Of a stretch of DNA of 22,046 nucleotides, positions 1 to 8,332 are shown piece by piece. This DNA comes from Spirogloea muscicola. Taxonomy: Eukaryota; Streptophyta; Zygnematophyceae; Spirogloeales; Spirogloeaceae. The position numbers were made by a program, and so were the translations under genes. The notes below the pieces were generated by a model. It had not been told where the DNA came from and did not search any database. It was given only the letters and a program-made list of their open reading frames with translations. Within the stretch, counting starts at the first letter, position 1. Each line of letters begins with the position of its first letter. The stretch covers positions 480,618 through 502,663 of the forward strand of contig WELB01000046.1 of NCBI GenBank assembly GCA_009602725.1, read 5' to 3'.

Positions 1-526
1 CACGAAGGTGCAGCGCACGGGCCATGGACCTCTGCAGCGAGACGGCCAAGCGCATGCGATACACTTGCGCCAGCGACCCGGCTGCAGGAAAGTCTACCGG
101 TTCACCATGGAAGCGACGGGCGATTGCGTGGCGGGCGAGCTGGTTAAGTAGCTCAAGCTACCGAGCGCCCAGTGCCCCATGGATATCAATTGCCAACGGG
201 AAGAACTCGTCTTCCGGCGGATGGTCGGCGTACTTGATCTCTTTTGCCCGAGCGGCGCAGGCGACCGCCCAGGCGACGGCCAAGCGCATACGGTACACCT
301 GCGCTAGCGACCCGGCTGCAGGAAAGTCCACCGGCTCCCCATGCAAGCGGCGGACGATGGCGTGGCGTGCAAGCTAGTTGAGCAGCTCGAGCCAGCTAGC
401 GCCCAACGCCCCATGCGTGTCGATAGCCAGCGGGAAGAACTCGTCACCCTGCGGGTGATCAGCATACTTGAGCTCCTTGGCCCGAAAGGCGCAGGCGACC
501 GTATACCCGGCCTTGGTGGCACACAG
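1..526 (-). mobile_element. LINE-like 3' coding fragment, chimeric, cut by window edge
   Basis: Read on the minus strand this encodes the C-terminal region of a non-LTR retrotransposon protein: a KYADHPPEDEFFPLAIDIHG stretch, then WLELLNQLARHAIARRFHG, EPVDFPAAGSLAQVYRMRLAV and LQRSMARALHLR. The same order recurs at 5365-6040, 13236-13640 and 20158-20824. The series is present twice. A more diverged unit (about 275-526, with a frameshift in the LACHAIVRR region) runs directly into a second unit (1-265) by joining RMRLAV to AVACAARAKE. The join lies between two copies of AGGCGAC (259-265 and 271-277). The second unit has an in-frame stop after HGALGAR. It is a dead fragment. The family assignment rests on the recurrent layout and on general resemblance to the C-terminal tail of plant LINE ORF2 proteins; no reverse transcriptase domain is present here. 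Confidence 0.75.
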
Positions 527-527
527 A

Positions 528-559
528 GGCCAGCCCAGGAAAAACAATGAACAAAGTGG
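528..559 (-). repeat. Partial 3' hairpin module
   Basis: GGCCAGCCC followed by AACAATGAACAAAGT is the reverse complement of the ACTTTGTTCATT...GGGCTGGCC part of the LINE 3' module. It directly abuts the 5' break of the fragment at 1-526, so two truncated copies are fused here. Confidence 0.5.
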
Positions 560-892
560 CTCCCTTGCCTACGCCGTCCACACGCGAGCAGGCTGTGCTA
601 TGGCTGCTGCCTCTGGGTCTCGGCGGAGTGCCTACTTCCCTGCAGCGAGCTACTCTGACTTAATGTTGCTCACTCGTGAGAAAGTGCTCGCCTATAGAGA
701 AGAGGAGCTGGCAAAGCCAGCCCAAAGAAAGAATGGACAATCACTCGTGGGTACTGAGCTTCCCACTGCATCGTCTCGTATTTTGTAGTGTAGTCCTTTT
801 TCGGCACCTCTTTCTTTGGCTTTGGACACTGTCCATTCACTTTGGGCTGGCTTTGCCTGCCCCTCTTCTCTATGGGCGAGCACTTTCTTCTT
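560..892 (+). mobile_element. LINE-like 3' end, second subfamily, with nested insertion
   Basis: The plus strand carries the last codons of a second LINE subfamily (VHTRAGCAMAAASGSRRSA, then YFPAASYSDLMLLTR) and its 3' UTR. Related copies are at 14220-14665 and 20880-21135. A 62-nt insertion at 679-740 splits the terminal RGY codons. Without it the frame reads SDLMLLTRGY-stop (stop 755-757). The 3' UTR (TTTTGTAGTGTAGTCC, then GGCACCTCTTTCTTTGGC) ends in a hairpin module whose 3' arm is imperfect, followed by GGGCGAGCACTTTCTTC. The fragment is non-functional. Confidence 0.7.
679..740 (-). repeat. 62-nt nested hairpin-module insertion with 9-bp TSD
   Basis: The insert is the reverse complement of the family 3' end: TTGTCCATTC, a GCTGGC-TTT-GCCAGC hairpin (707-721), then a GCGAGCACTTTCT end. 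TCACTCGTG flanks it on both sides (670-678 and 741-749), a 9-bp target-site duplication. The host copy is a C-terminal LINE fragment whose terminal motif is restored when the insert and one duplicate are removed. Confidence 0.85.
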
Positions 893-1123
893 TTCTTTTA
901 AGTGGACGGCAAATGCCAAGGACCGCTGCAGGGAGATGGCGAGCCGCATTTGTACACCTAAGCAAGCGAACCGGCAGCACCGAAGCTGGGCTGCTCTGCT
1001 CGCTCTGCTGCCCATTGGTGGCGGGACAAAGAAGAATGCGGCTGCTGCCTCCGGATTCTGCAAAGGCGACGATTTTCGCCGTCTAGTCATTCTGATCTGC
1101 ACTTGCTGACTAGAGGTTATTGA
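893..1123 (+). mobile_element. Degenerate LINE-like C-terminal remnant
   Basis: A weak remnant. DRCREMASRICTPKQANR-like codons resemble the LQRSMARALHLRAGR stretch of better copies, GCGGCTGCTGCCTCCGG matches the AAASG codons, and the fragment ends SDLHLLTRGY-stop at 1091-1123. The frame between these islands is broken. Confidence 0.45.
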
Positions 1124-1441
1124 TCGCCCACTTGACAAAAATTATCAAGATTCATTTTGTGCTTTTTTGCGCCTTCCATGCCTTCTAGTGAGACCTTGTA
1201 CATCCGTTTGGTGGCCTTCGGAAACAAAAATGGCGCGCCTTGAGAGAAGAGGGGCTAGCAAAGCCAGCCCAGAAAAGGATGGACAATGTCCGCAGGCCTC
1301 AAAGGCCACAAGCGCTGTTTGGAAGCACTTTTTCTTTGGACCAGGACCAGGACCACCAGGATCCCCCCTCGTCTTGACGATTCAGGCACAGATCGCTCAT
1401 GCTGGGGCACAGACTCTGCCTTCACTTAGAGATCAGCCACC
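1124..1441. other. Intergenic repeat mosaic
   Basis: No gene is supported here. Apart from the module at 1238-1295, the stretch holds a small (GGACCA)-type tandem near 1340-1360. Short open frames in it have no recognisable content. Confidence 0.5.
1238..1295 (-). repeat. 3' hairpin module (GCC-loop type)
   Basis: AGAGAAGAGGGGCTAGCAAA followed by GCCAGCCC and GGATGGACAA is the reverse complement of the TTGTCCATTC...GGGCTGGCTTTGC module. One stem base is altered (GCTAGC). Confidence 0.7.
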
Positions 1442-1521
1442 GAGTCATACAGACAGCCCAGCCTCAGCCCTCACTCAACCACACAGTCACACAGACAGCA
1501 CAGGCTCCCGCCCTCACTCAG
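1442..1521. repeat. Imperfect 42-bp tandem duplication
   Basis: Two units begin at about 1442 and 1484, each reading GAGTCAYACAGACAGC-like then CCCTCACTCA. They differ at several positions. The repeat lies in non-coding sequence and no function is suggested. Confidence 0.6.
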
Positions 1522-1721
1522 AGAGTGGCAGCCATAGCTAGGGCGCATTGGAACAGCAGCGAAGTCGTCAGTTCCAGGAAAATATGTAAGCCCGACACAC
1601 CAGGCCAGCCCTTTCTACAGGGGCGCCAGTCTTCCGTTGGAGGGGGGCTGAGGTTTAAATCCACGAAAGCTTCAGCGCTTTCCGGCCCCTTCCGTTCTTA
1701 TCCATATTTGCGGTCATTGTT

Positions 1722-1830
1722 CAGTCCTCTGGGCTGGCCTCTCACAGCCATTGCCTTAAATTGAAAGAGCTGTTTGTTGGTGTAAGGCTGGCTTATCACA
1801 GCCCTCGCCCCTTGCAGATACTATTTAAAT
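1722..1830 (+). repeat. Two hairpin modules (CACAGCC type)
   Basis: GGGCTGGCCTCTCACAGCC followed by ATTGCC lies near 1732-1757. A second, GGCTGGCTTATCACAGCCC followed by TCGCCCC, lies near 1786-1815. The stem is GGGCTG/CAGCCC rather than CTGGC/GCCAG, so these belong to a different subtype of the same short repeat. Confidence 0.65.
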
Positions 1831-2175
1831 CTCTTCTTTCAAAGGGAGCCCTCCAATGGCCCACTAGGCTAGTCAGATGGTGATCAGCCCAAACTGCTGG
1901 TTCACCGCACTTTCTCCAACACCACACCCCCTCCCCTCTTCCCCTCCCCACTTTCCTCTCAATCAAGACTTATACAACCCATCAGTTAGCCCTAACTTGC
2001 TTAGAAGGACCGCCAGCTTGCAGCTAGTTGCTCTGAAGAGCCCCAAGCCACGTCATGTATGCCGCTGTCATTGTTGCAGTAAGCACATCTGAAGGCCCCA
2101 GTGTCTGAGTACAATCACCCACTATGACTTGGTATTTGTCAATGATAGCTAACGCATATTCGAAGAGAAGACGCT
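1831..2175. other. Intergenic, nothing recognised
   Basis: A C-rich pyrimidine stretch (about 1920-1970) and mixed sequence. No coding frame with convincing composition, no RNA gene and no repeat module was seen. Confidence 0.5.
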
Positions 2176-2222
2176 TCCAGTAGAGGGCGGTGGCTGTGAG
2201 AGGCCAGCCCAGAAAAATGAAT
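2176..2222 (-). repeat. Hairpin module (CACAGCC type)
   Basis: CCAGTAGAGGGCGGTGGCTG followed by TGAGAGGCCAGCCCAG is the reverse complement of the GGGCTGGCCTCTCACAGCC-type module. It ends in the CCCTCTACTGG tail also seen at 11769-11825. Confidence 0.7.
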
Positions 2223-2458
2223 GAATGGAATATATGACTCTACATGTGACGGAAGTTACAGTCGTGTACCGGCAGAAGAGCATCAGTTTCTAAAGTGCAA
2301 GTTCAGAGCATATGCAGCACCACATACCGATGGCCCCTAGTGCCCAGAGAAGAAATAAGCATCGCGAGACATGCTTTCAGCTAGCCTGCACTCTCAATTA
2401 GCTGCACCACAGAAGACAATGCAGGCACAAAAAGTAACATTTTACCTGATGAGGCCCT

Positions 2459-4503
2459 TCACGTTCCTTCAAGATGTGTCCTGGTAGTGTGCCCAAGATC
2501 ACGAGAACTATGGTGATCTACCTCTCCAACTCTTTTGCCAACTATCACATCCTTCAGCCCTTCCATAATTACATGGGAAACTCTCCGGCTAGACTCGGAT
2601 GAAGGAGCTACAGGTCTAATAGCAGATTGTAGCATTTGTGCTTTCTCCATAGAACCTGTGCTTGCTTCACTATACCCGGAGGAAAAGCTGTGCGGTCCTA
2701 CTTTATTGTCAGAGGTCACAGGAGGAGCTTGAGGACGAGTTGGAGATGGAAGTGGAGGAGAGGCTGCCTTCTGCTCTCTCCTCCTCTGCTCAAGAGCCTC
2801 CATTGCTTCTTCAAACGACTTCTGAACAAACAACCAGGAGCTTGAGCTCAGAACATGGCAAATGACAACTGTGTTTGAATGTACTCCCCACAAACGGACT
2901 TGGACAACGGTCGACTCTGCTATGCTCACTTGCAGTGACACCATTAACTGCTGCATGCAGGATTGCTGCGAGGCCTTTTATGAACAGTGCATCACTGCAA
3001 CTTGCTTACTCCAGAATTCCTCGTGTTCCACAGGACGTCGGCCAGAGGTTCTGAAAAGACGAGCGCTGCCATTGCAACCCTGCAAGTATTGAGCAACACA
3101 GCAGAGTCTTCAACTCATCCAGGTGAGGCATAATATAAGTTGCGGTCCTTCTCACAAGCAGAATGTTTATGAAAGGGACCCCAGTGACCGGTGTGAGTGG
3201 CTGAGATGAGAAGGAGAACTTTCATGACGAACATGTAGAGATGTATGATGAGATATCATCGTACAATTCCTAAGATATCAGTTAGTGAAAGCAGATGAGG
3301 TGTCCCTGTCATTCCTGGCAAGTAAGCAGATCAAGGGCGAGTATATCCTGAAATTACTACATTGCAGCTCAGGTTCGGGGCTTAAGGTCCAGCATGCGGA
3401 GGCTTAGAAGCGGCGTCCTACCCAGCAATGACGAGGTGGAAATAGGCATCTCCTCGAGTCATGCCGCGAAGCGGGGCCGCCCACCATGCAAATCGCCCGC
3501 CATGGCCACCGCTGTTGCCACCACCAGCGGTGGAGCTGGTCCCAGCGCCTGCGCTGTAGCTTGACCGACCAGGCCGGTAGCTGGGCCGGCTGTCAGGGCC
3601 ACGGTTGAGGCCCGCCCTACCCTCGCGGTTGTAAATTGCTCTCTGCAGAATGTCACAGAGCGCACACAGACACAGGACAATCAGCGCAGCCTCAACTAGA
3701 GCTGCTTGGCCAACAGAGAACAGAGTCGAGCAATCCTATCGCCCAGGGATCGCCACAAAGGCATGGAGATGATGTCGAGAACTGGTGAGAGCACCGCCCA
3801 GCAGGACAGAAAAGATAGCGGCGGTTTTGTCCTTGAGAGCAATGGAGACAGGCCCTGCAGGGTTTGAGTATTTAGAGGGCAAGAGTGCTTTTGCTCTGTG
3901 CCGCTAACTAGATAAGTGACAAGACATCAACCACGTTGGGCGTTTAACAAGACAGCTGTAGCCTTGCCACTGATCTGGCATCACATGCAGAACCCAAGTA
4001 AATGGTCACAACTGAACAACCTACGAGACCTCAGACGAGTAAGCGCCCACAGTCAAACATATAAGATTGCCTTTAAGTCATGGATGAAAGAGGCCTATTG
4101 GGATTGAGTGACTGAACTGATTCATGCAACCTAAGCTTCTGGAGGAGAGGCGAAGGTTCAATCCAACGAGTGAGTTTAATAGGAGCTGAGTCAAAGAGTT
4201 GACATCTGGAATGTAGACATTAGGCTTAAGGCTTCGAAGTCCAAGGATGGCAATTGTGGTTTGAGGGTTGGACTTTGATGGGTGAAAAGTCGTCGGAAGT
4301 GAGGGGGCGACCTTGTGGGGCTTGCTGAGGATCTCGTAGGCCTCGGCGAGCTCGCGGAAGCGGGCGGCGGCGGCGGCGCGGCGGGCCTCGGGCGCGCCGG
4401 CGTGGCGGTCGGGGTGCCACGCCAGCGCCAGCCGTCGGTACGCCGCCTTGATCTCGCCGACCGGCGCGTCTCGCGCCACGCCCAGCACCCGGTATAGGTC
4501 CAT
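2459..4503 (-). CDS. ATJ72: J-domain protein, dnaJ 72-like, four exons
   Basis: Exons on the minus strand: 4503-4312, 3642-3422, 3079-3010 and 2821-2459, 846 bp or 281 residues. Every junction is GT-AG and keeps frame (phases 0, 2, 0). Residues 1-64 plus RAIYNREG form a J domain; the HPD motif (30-32) that stimulates Hsp70 ATPase is intact. A Gly/Ser/Arg linker follows. Residues about 130-146 (AYFHLVIAG + VAMAALVF) form one hydrophobic, probably membrane-spanning segment, assembled across the exon 2/3 junction. LWNTRNSG + [11 protein letters not shown], split by intron 3, matches the C-terminal signature I recall for Arabidopsis dnaJ 72 ([19 protein letters not shown]). The Pro/Ser-rich tail beyond residue 175 looks longer than in that family. 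The ATG at 4503 is chosen because the J domain begins there and only telomere-like repeat lies upstream. Likely role: membrane-anchored Hsp70 co-chaperone; location not determinable. The symbol is by inferred orthology. Confidence 0.9.
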
Positions 4504-4515
4504 TCCTGCCACCAC

Positions 4516-4577
4516 TAAACCCCAAACTCTAAACCCTAACCCCCTAAACTTAACCCTAAACCCTAAAGCCTAAACGC
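4516..4577. repeat. Interstitial telomere-like repeat (CCCTAAA) block
   Basis: About eight degenerate copies of the plant telomere unit CCCTAAA, several perfect (CTAAACCCTAA, CCCTAAACCCTAAA), interspersed with variants such as CCCCAAACTCTAAA. The block starts 12 bases upstream of the J-protein ATG, so it probably lies in its 5' UTR or core promoter. AAACCCTAA is also the plant telo-box promoter motif. Confidence 0.85.
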
Positions 4578-5364
4578 CATAACCTGCTCTCCCCTGATTC
4601 TGCTAAGTGGAGGCCGAGGCCGTGGCGTCCTGTCGGAGGCGGCAGCTGCAGCTTGGCAGAGGCCCTTCGCCGGGCTCGGGCATGGCCCCGCGCAATTGGA
4701 GACGTGGGTCAGCTGAAGCGAAGCTCAGGCAGGAGGGTTGAGCGTACTTGCGGATCGAGTGGCAGCTTCAGCGCCACTGCGGAGGAGGTTGCGGTGGTGG
4801 TTGCCGCGGCAGCTTGGGTCTCTCTCGCGGGGAGCTCTGGAACTCGCCGGGAGTAAAGCGAGGCCGCCCTTGGCTGGCGTCCTTGTGCTCCTGGAGGCCT
4901 GGCACCAAGGCAACGGGCGGAACAGATGGGTCTGAGTGGGAGGACGGAGTGTGGCTTATGGGATGGTGGTTGATGACAATCTCTTTCAAGGGGGCGAGGG
5001 CTGTGGAAAGCAAGCCAGAAAGAATGGACTATGAATTACCAGGGCTTTACGGCCGTAAGGCGCTAAATTTACACAGCAATGCTAGTGACTACAGCGTATG
5101 GAGCTCAGAAGCCCCTGTTCAGAAAGCCTCAAAGTCGGAGTAACTTGCAGCTGGAAATGAGTTTACTTCAGTAAGCGGAACAGTGCTCAGGCCAACCAAA
5201 AGTGGATAAGACGTGGCTACAAACTGACAGCGTGCTAGTAACCCGCCAGCACAAAAGCAACGTGGCCACACAGTCTGTCGGATCTGCGGCTCCTCACTCA
5301 GTAGTTTCGGATCTGCGGCTCCTCACTCGTAACTACTGAGTGATCTATCCCACTGCATCTTTAG
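4578..5364. other. Upstream region of the J-protein gene, no gene supported
   Basis: GC-rich to about 4900, then mixed composition. Short frames on both strands have low-complexity compositions and no start or splice support. A direct repeat of GGATCTGCGGCTCCTCACTC lies at about 5280-5329. This stretch is probably promoter plus intergenic DNA. Confidence 0.5.
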
Positions 5365-6040
5365 AAGAAAGAGCTCGCCCATTGAGGATAGGGGCTGGAA
5401 CAGCCAGCCCAAAAAAGAATGGACAAAGTACGAGAAGGGAGCCAGGGGAAGCGCTAAGAAACAAGCACAAGAAGAAACAAAGCAGCTACGAATGACTCAG
5501 TAATTCCTGCTGAGCAGCCGCAGATCAGAGATGCTAGGGTCCTGGAAGTGGGTCCCCTGGACAGAGCCAGAGGCAGCAGCTAGGGCTCTTCCGGCACAAA
5601 GGTGCAGCGCACGGGCCATGGACCTCTGCAGCGAGACGGCCAAGCGCATGCGATACACTTGCGCCAGCGACCCGGCTGCAGGAAAGTCTACCGGCTCACC
5701 ATGGAGCGACGGGCGATTGCGTGGCGGGCGAGCTGGTTAAGTAGCTCAAGCCACCGAGCGCCCAGTGCCCCATGGATGTCAATTGCCAACGGGAAGAACT
5801 CGTCTTCCGGCGGATGGTCGGCGTACTTGATCTCTTTTGCCCGAGCTGCGCAGGCGACCGCATGCCCAGCCTTGGTGGCAGACTGGGCTGGGTGGGAGCG
5901 GTCAAATGCGTCGGTAGTCACCACGTCCAGAAGCAGACGTGGCCCGCCGGCCTGTGGGGTGGCCACCAGGTCGATGCGACGAGCGTGGAGACCGTCGGCC
6001 CTTTCCTGGAGCGGCATGACGCCGGAGTGCTCCTCTGTAG
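5365..6040 (-). mobile_element. LINE-like 3' end, 5'-truncated, frameshifted
   Basis: Minus-strand translation gives SGVMPLQERADGLHARRIDL, TTDAFDRSHPAQSATKAG, KEIKYADHPPEDEFFPLAID and WLELLNQLARHAIARR. A one-base deletion (CGCTCC for CGCTTCC, near 5704) then shifts the frame. In the next frame VDFPAAGSLAQVYRMRLAVS, LQRSMARALHLCAGRALAAA and ISDLRLLSRNY-stop follow. The 3' UTR (TTTGTTTCTTCTTG, GCGCTTCCCCTGG) ends in a GGGCTGG-CTGTT-CCAGCCC hairpin and GGGCGAGCTCTTTCTTCT. This is a near-twin, inverted, of 20158-20824. Only the protein tail and UTR survive. Confidence 0.8.
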
Positions 6041-6361
6041 GCCCCTGTGTAAAGAAAGCGGCTGCTGATATGAAAGAATCGGCTGTGAAATGCCAGCCAG
6101 ATGCATACAAGTGTTCATGACGGAGCCAAAGGCTAGGCAGACAGGGCGCCCTCAATACCCCCGTGTCAGCAGTAGGAAGTCAGATGAGCTGAGGGGAGGA
6201 AGAGCAACCCCGCAGCGCAAGCCAGAGGCTGCTGCAAGGGCGCGACCAGCGCGGCGGTGCAAAGCAAGCGCTTGGGAGCGCTGCAAGGACATAGACAATC
6301 GCATACGGTAGCAGGACACAAGACCCAAAAGACCTGTGTAGGCGCTTGTCGGCCCCTCCGA

Positions 6362-6425
6362 ACCCTAGTCAATTCTTTTTGGGCTGGCTTTCACAGCCCT
6401 TGCCCCCGTTTGGAGTGCCACTTCT
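6362..6425 (+). repeat. 3' hairpin module (CACAGCCC type)
   Basis: AATTCTTTTTGGGCTGG followed by CTTTCACAGCCCTTGCCCCC and a TTTGGAGTGCC tail. It is the subtype also seen at 13655-13712 and 21420-21475. Confidence 0.7.
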
Positions 6426-7472
6426 TTCACAGACCGCGGCTTGTGCACGCAGGCCACCTACACGTAGGTGGCTGTCGACTCGACTGACGCTTAGTCTTGT
6501 GTTAAGTTCCAGTTACATTGTCTGGCCCCTCGCCGTCAGGGCGTGCCCAGCCACAAAGACGTAGATGGCTTTAGGGGTTGAAAGGTTTTGGGGTTTAGTG
6601 GCGAAATGATGCCTCTTCGTCTCATCCTGGCATGCTTGCCCAGCTCGTCTCTTCGCAGACCCCTCCGGCGCCGCCGCTCGTAAGCCGCGCTTGCCGCTCA
6701 GCCCATTGGCGGCAGGCCATAGCCCCATCTCCTGCGGCCCATTCTGGACGGCGCCCGCTTGCTGCTGCCAGTGGGCGCTCGTGCCGGTTGCTGCCGCTGC
6801 CCAAGGTTGAAGCCTGACCTGAACCCCTAACTCTTCATCCTGACTCTGGACTTTATATCCTGAAGCAGTTATGTTTAGGACTGTTCTCCATGACTCTGAC
6901 CTGAGACTTATTCCAGTTCTGAGTCGACTGACTGTCAATCTTGCGCTCAAAGTTCTCTTGCACTACTGTTGACTGCATAACGATTATATGACATCTGAAT
7001 TAGGGACCCTAACCTTTATGTCCTCACTTCCTCCTTCGGATACTCACGTAAGGTGCTTCCACTAATTTCTTCAGACACACTCACATGTACGTTGCAGAGC
7101 ATTCAGGCCACAATCTCAAATGCACGTGGATCGTACTCGATCTGGCTGCTCGCAGCGGCTGCTGGTCCAGGGGAGGTTGCTGCTTCTCCAGAGGCCGCCG
7201 CAACGGCTCTACCTCGCTCCACATTTGCGTGGCTGGCCGGCTGAGGCAGACCTTCTGGCCTGCATGCACACCCTGAAAGCCTAGCAGAGGCGCTGTGGCA
7301 AGCTGCCACGGTGGTCGCCATGCAGAGGTCGCAGTGGCCACCATCCGCTGCCTCCAGTGGTCATGCAACGCGCCCATTTTGGCACCAGGCACCGCCTGCC
7401 TGGCACCATGATAGCAAATGTGGCTCCATGAGCCCTGCGCCGTTGTGGACTGCCCTCCCCTCCTGCCGCCGC

Positions 7473-7474
<2 letters not shown>

Positions 7475-7522
<48 letters not shown>
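7475..7522 (+). repeat. (CTG)16 trinucleotide tract
   Basis: Sixteen uninterrupted CTG units flanked by GCCGCCGCCG and CCGCTGCCG. Depending on frame it would encode Leu, Cys or Ala on the plus strand or Gln on the minus strand. A polypyrimidine tract and two CAG acceptors (near 7568 and 7598) lie just downstream, so the tract is most simply in a 5' UTR or intron of the plus-strand gene. Confidence 0.85.
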
Positions 7523-7524
<2 letters not shown>

Positions 7525-7598
7525 GCTGCCGAAGCGGCGCAGCCGAGCTCGCTCCTTGCTCTGTCCTCAGCTCCCCCCTACCTCCGCCTTCCTTCTCA

Positions 7599-8332
7599 GC
7601 ACGGCCCGACGCCGCCCACCGGATCTCCACGACCTGGTGGCCAGCGCCAGGCCCAACTGCCGTGCCACCACCAGCAATACCACAGCAGGGGCTTCAGAGT
7701 GCAGCAGTTGAGAATGTCAACGCACCTGAGAGCGGAGGCGTTGAGGATCAATTCTTGCAGGAGGTAGGGAGGGAGGAGGAGGATGCCATCAACGGGGAGG
7801 GAAGCGAGGAGGACGTTGAGCTTGAGCTCACAGAAGAGTGGGTCCGCTTCTTCGCTGAGGCTGATGCCAGGCGGCGAGCGAGTGCGGCACCCAAACCCAT
7901 CGCTCACCTTCCTCTTCTCTCAAACTCAGCCACTGACTTGTCCTGATGCATGGCTACCTCCTCTCTCCAGCCTCCTCTATCTTCGTCACTCATCTTTTCC
8001 CACATTCCAAACTTCCCATCTTCTTGTTCGCCCTGACTCCTCTCACTCTCTTTCCAGCACAGCTCTCTCCTCCTGTCAATCATTTCCTCTGCTTCCTCGT
8101 CTCTCTTTATCCCATCTCCACCAGATGTCAATTCTTTCCTGATGCGCGCAGCATCATCGCTGCGGTAGAGTGCAGCCTGTCTGAGCATACTGCAGGCTTT
8201 GCTGCCACAGGGAAAGCGGAGCGGAGGAGGGAGGCCCGAGCTGGCCGGGCCTCTCGACGGCGGCCCGAGTGCCAGCCCGTGGGCACGCTCCAGTCAGAGC
8301 CAGAGGCGCTGCCACCGATGGCGGAGTCCTGA
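7599..8332 (+). CDS. Unrecognised gene, 3' part, two exons
   Basis: The 3' end of a gene whose start was not found. The penultimate exon runs from an uncertain acceptor near 7598 (CTTCCTTCTCAG) to 7881. It encodes VPPPAIPQQGLQSAAVEN, then an acidic stretch (EEEDAINGEGSEEDVELELT) and EEWVRFFAEADARRRA. The donor A|GTGCGG (phase 1) joins acceptor CCACAG|GG at 8211, giving KAERRREARAGRASRRRPEC and a short tail ending at the TGA at 8330-8332. The join keeps one continuous acidic-then-basic helical-looking segment; unspliced, the frame runs on into unrelated sequence. I do not recognise the family. The gene converges on paralogue B (9359-11257). The weak points are the unknown 5' end and the lack of homologue evidence. 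Confidence 0.5.

Larger units (their letters stand above)
6041..7568. other. Intergenic; possible upstream exons of the 7.6-8.3 kb gene
   Basis: No gene is demonstrated. A plus-strand ATG at 6632 opens 16 codons (ending QTPPAPPL) that meet a strong donor-like GTAAGC near 6680, so a first exon of the downstream gene is possible but unproven. Minus-strand frames at 6513-6950 and 7081-7392 are open but compositionally unconvincing. A TTTAGGGG/GGGGTTTAG telomere-like scrap is at about 6568-6597. Confidence 0.4.

Noticed and set aside
4516-4577. True chromosome end
   Set aside because: The repeats are short, degenerate and flanked by gene sequence on one side and unique DNA on the other, so this is interstitial.
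6513-6950. 145-codon minus-strand frame
   Set aside because: No motif, an unremarkable composition, and a better donor-like signal on the opposite strand. Not enough to call a gene.
7311-7630. Possible poly-Cys (plus) or poly-Gln (minus) protein across the CTG tract
   Set aside because: Sixteen consecutive Cys is implausible. The Gln frame has no splice partners or recognisable flanks. The tract is more simply untranslated or intronic.
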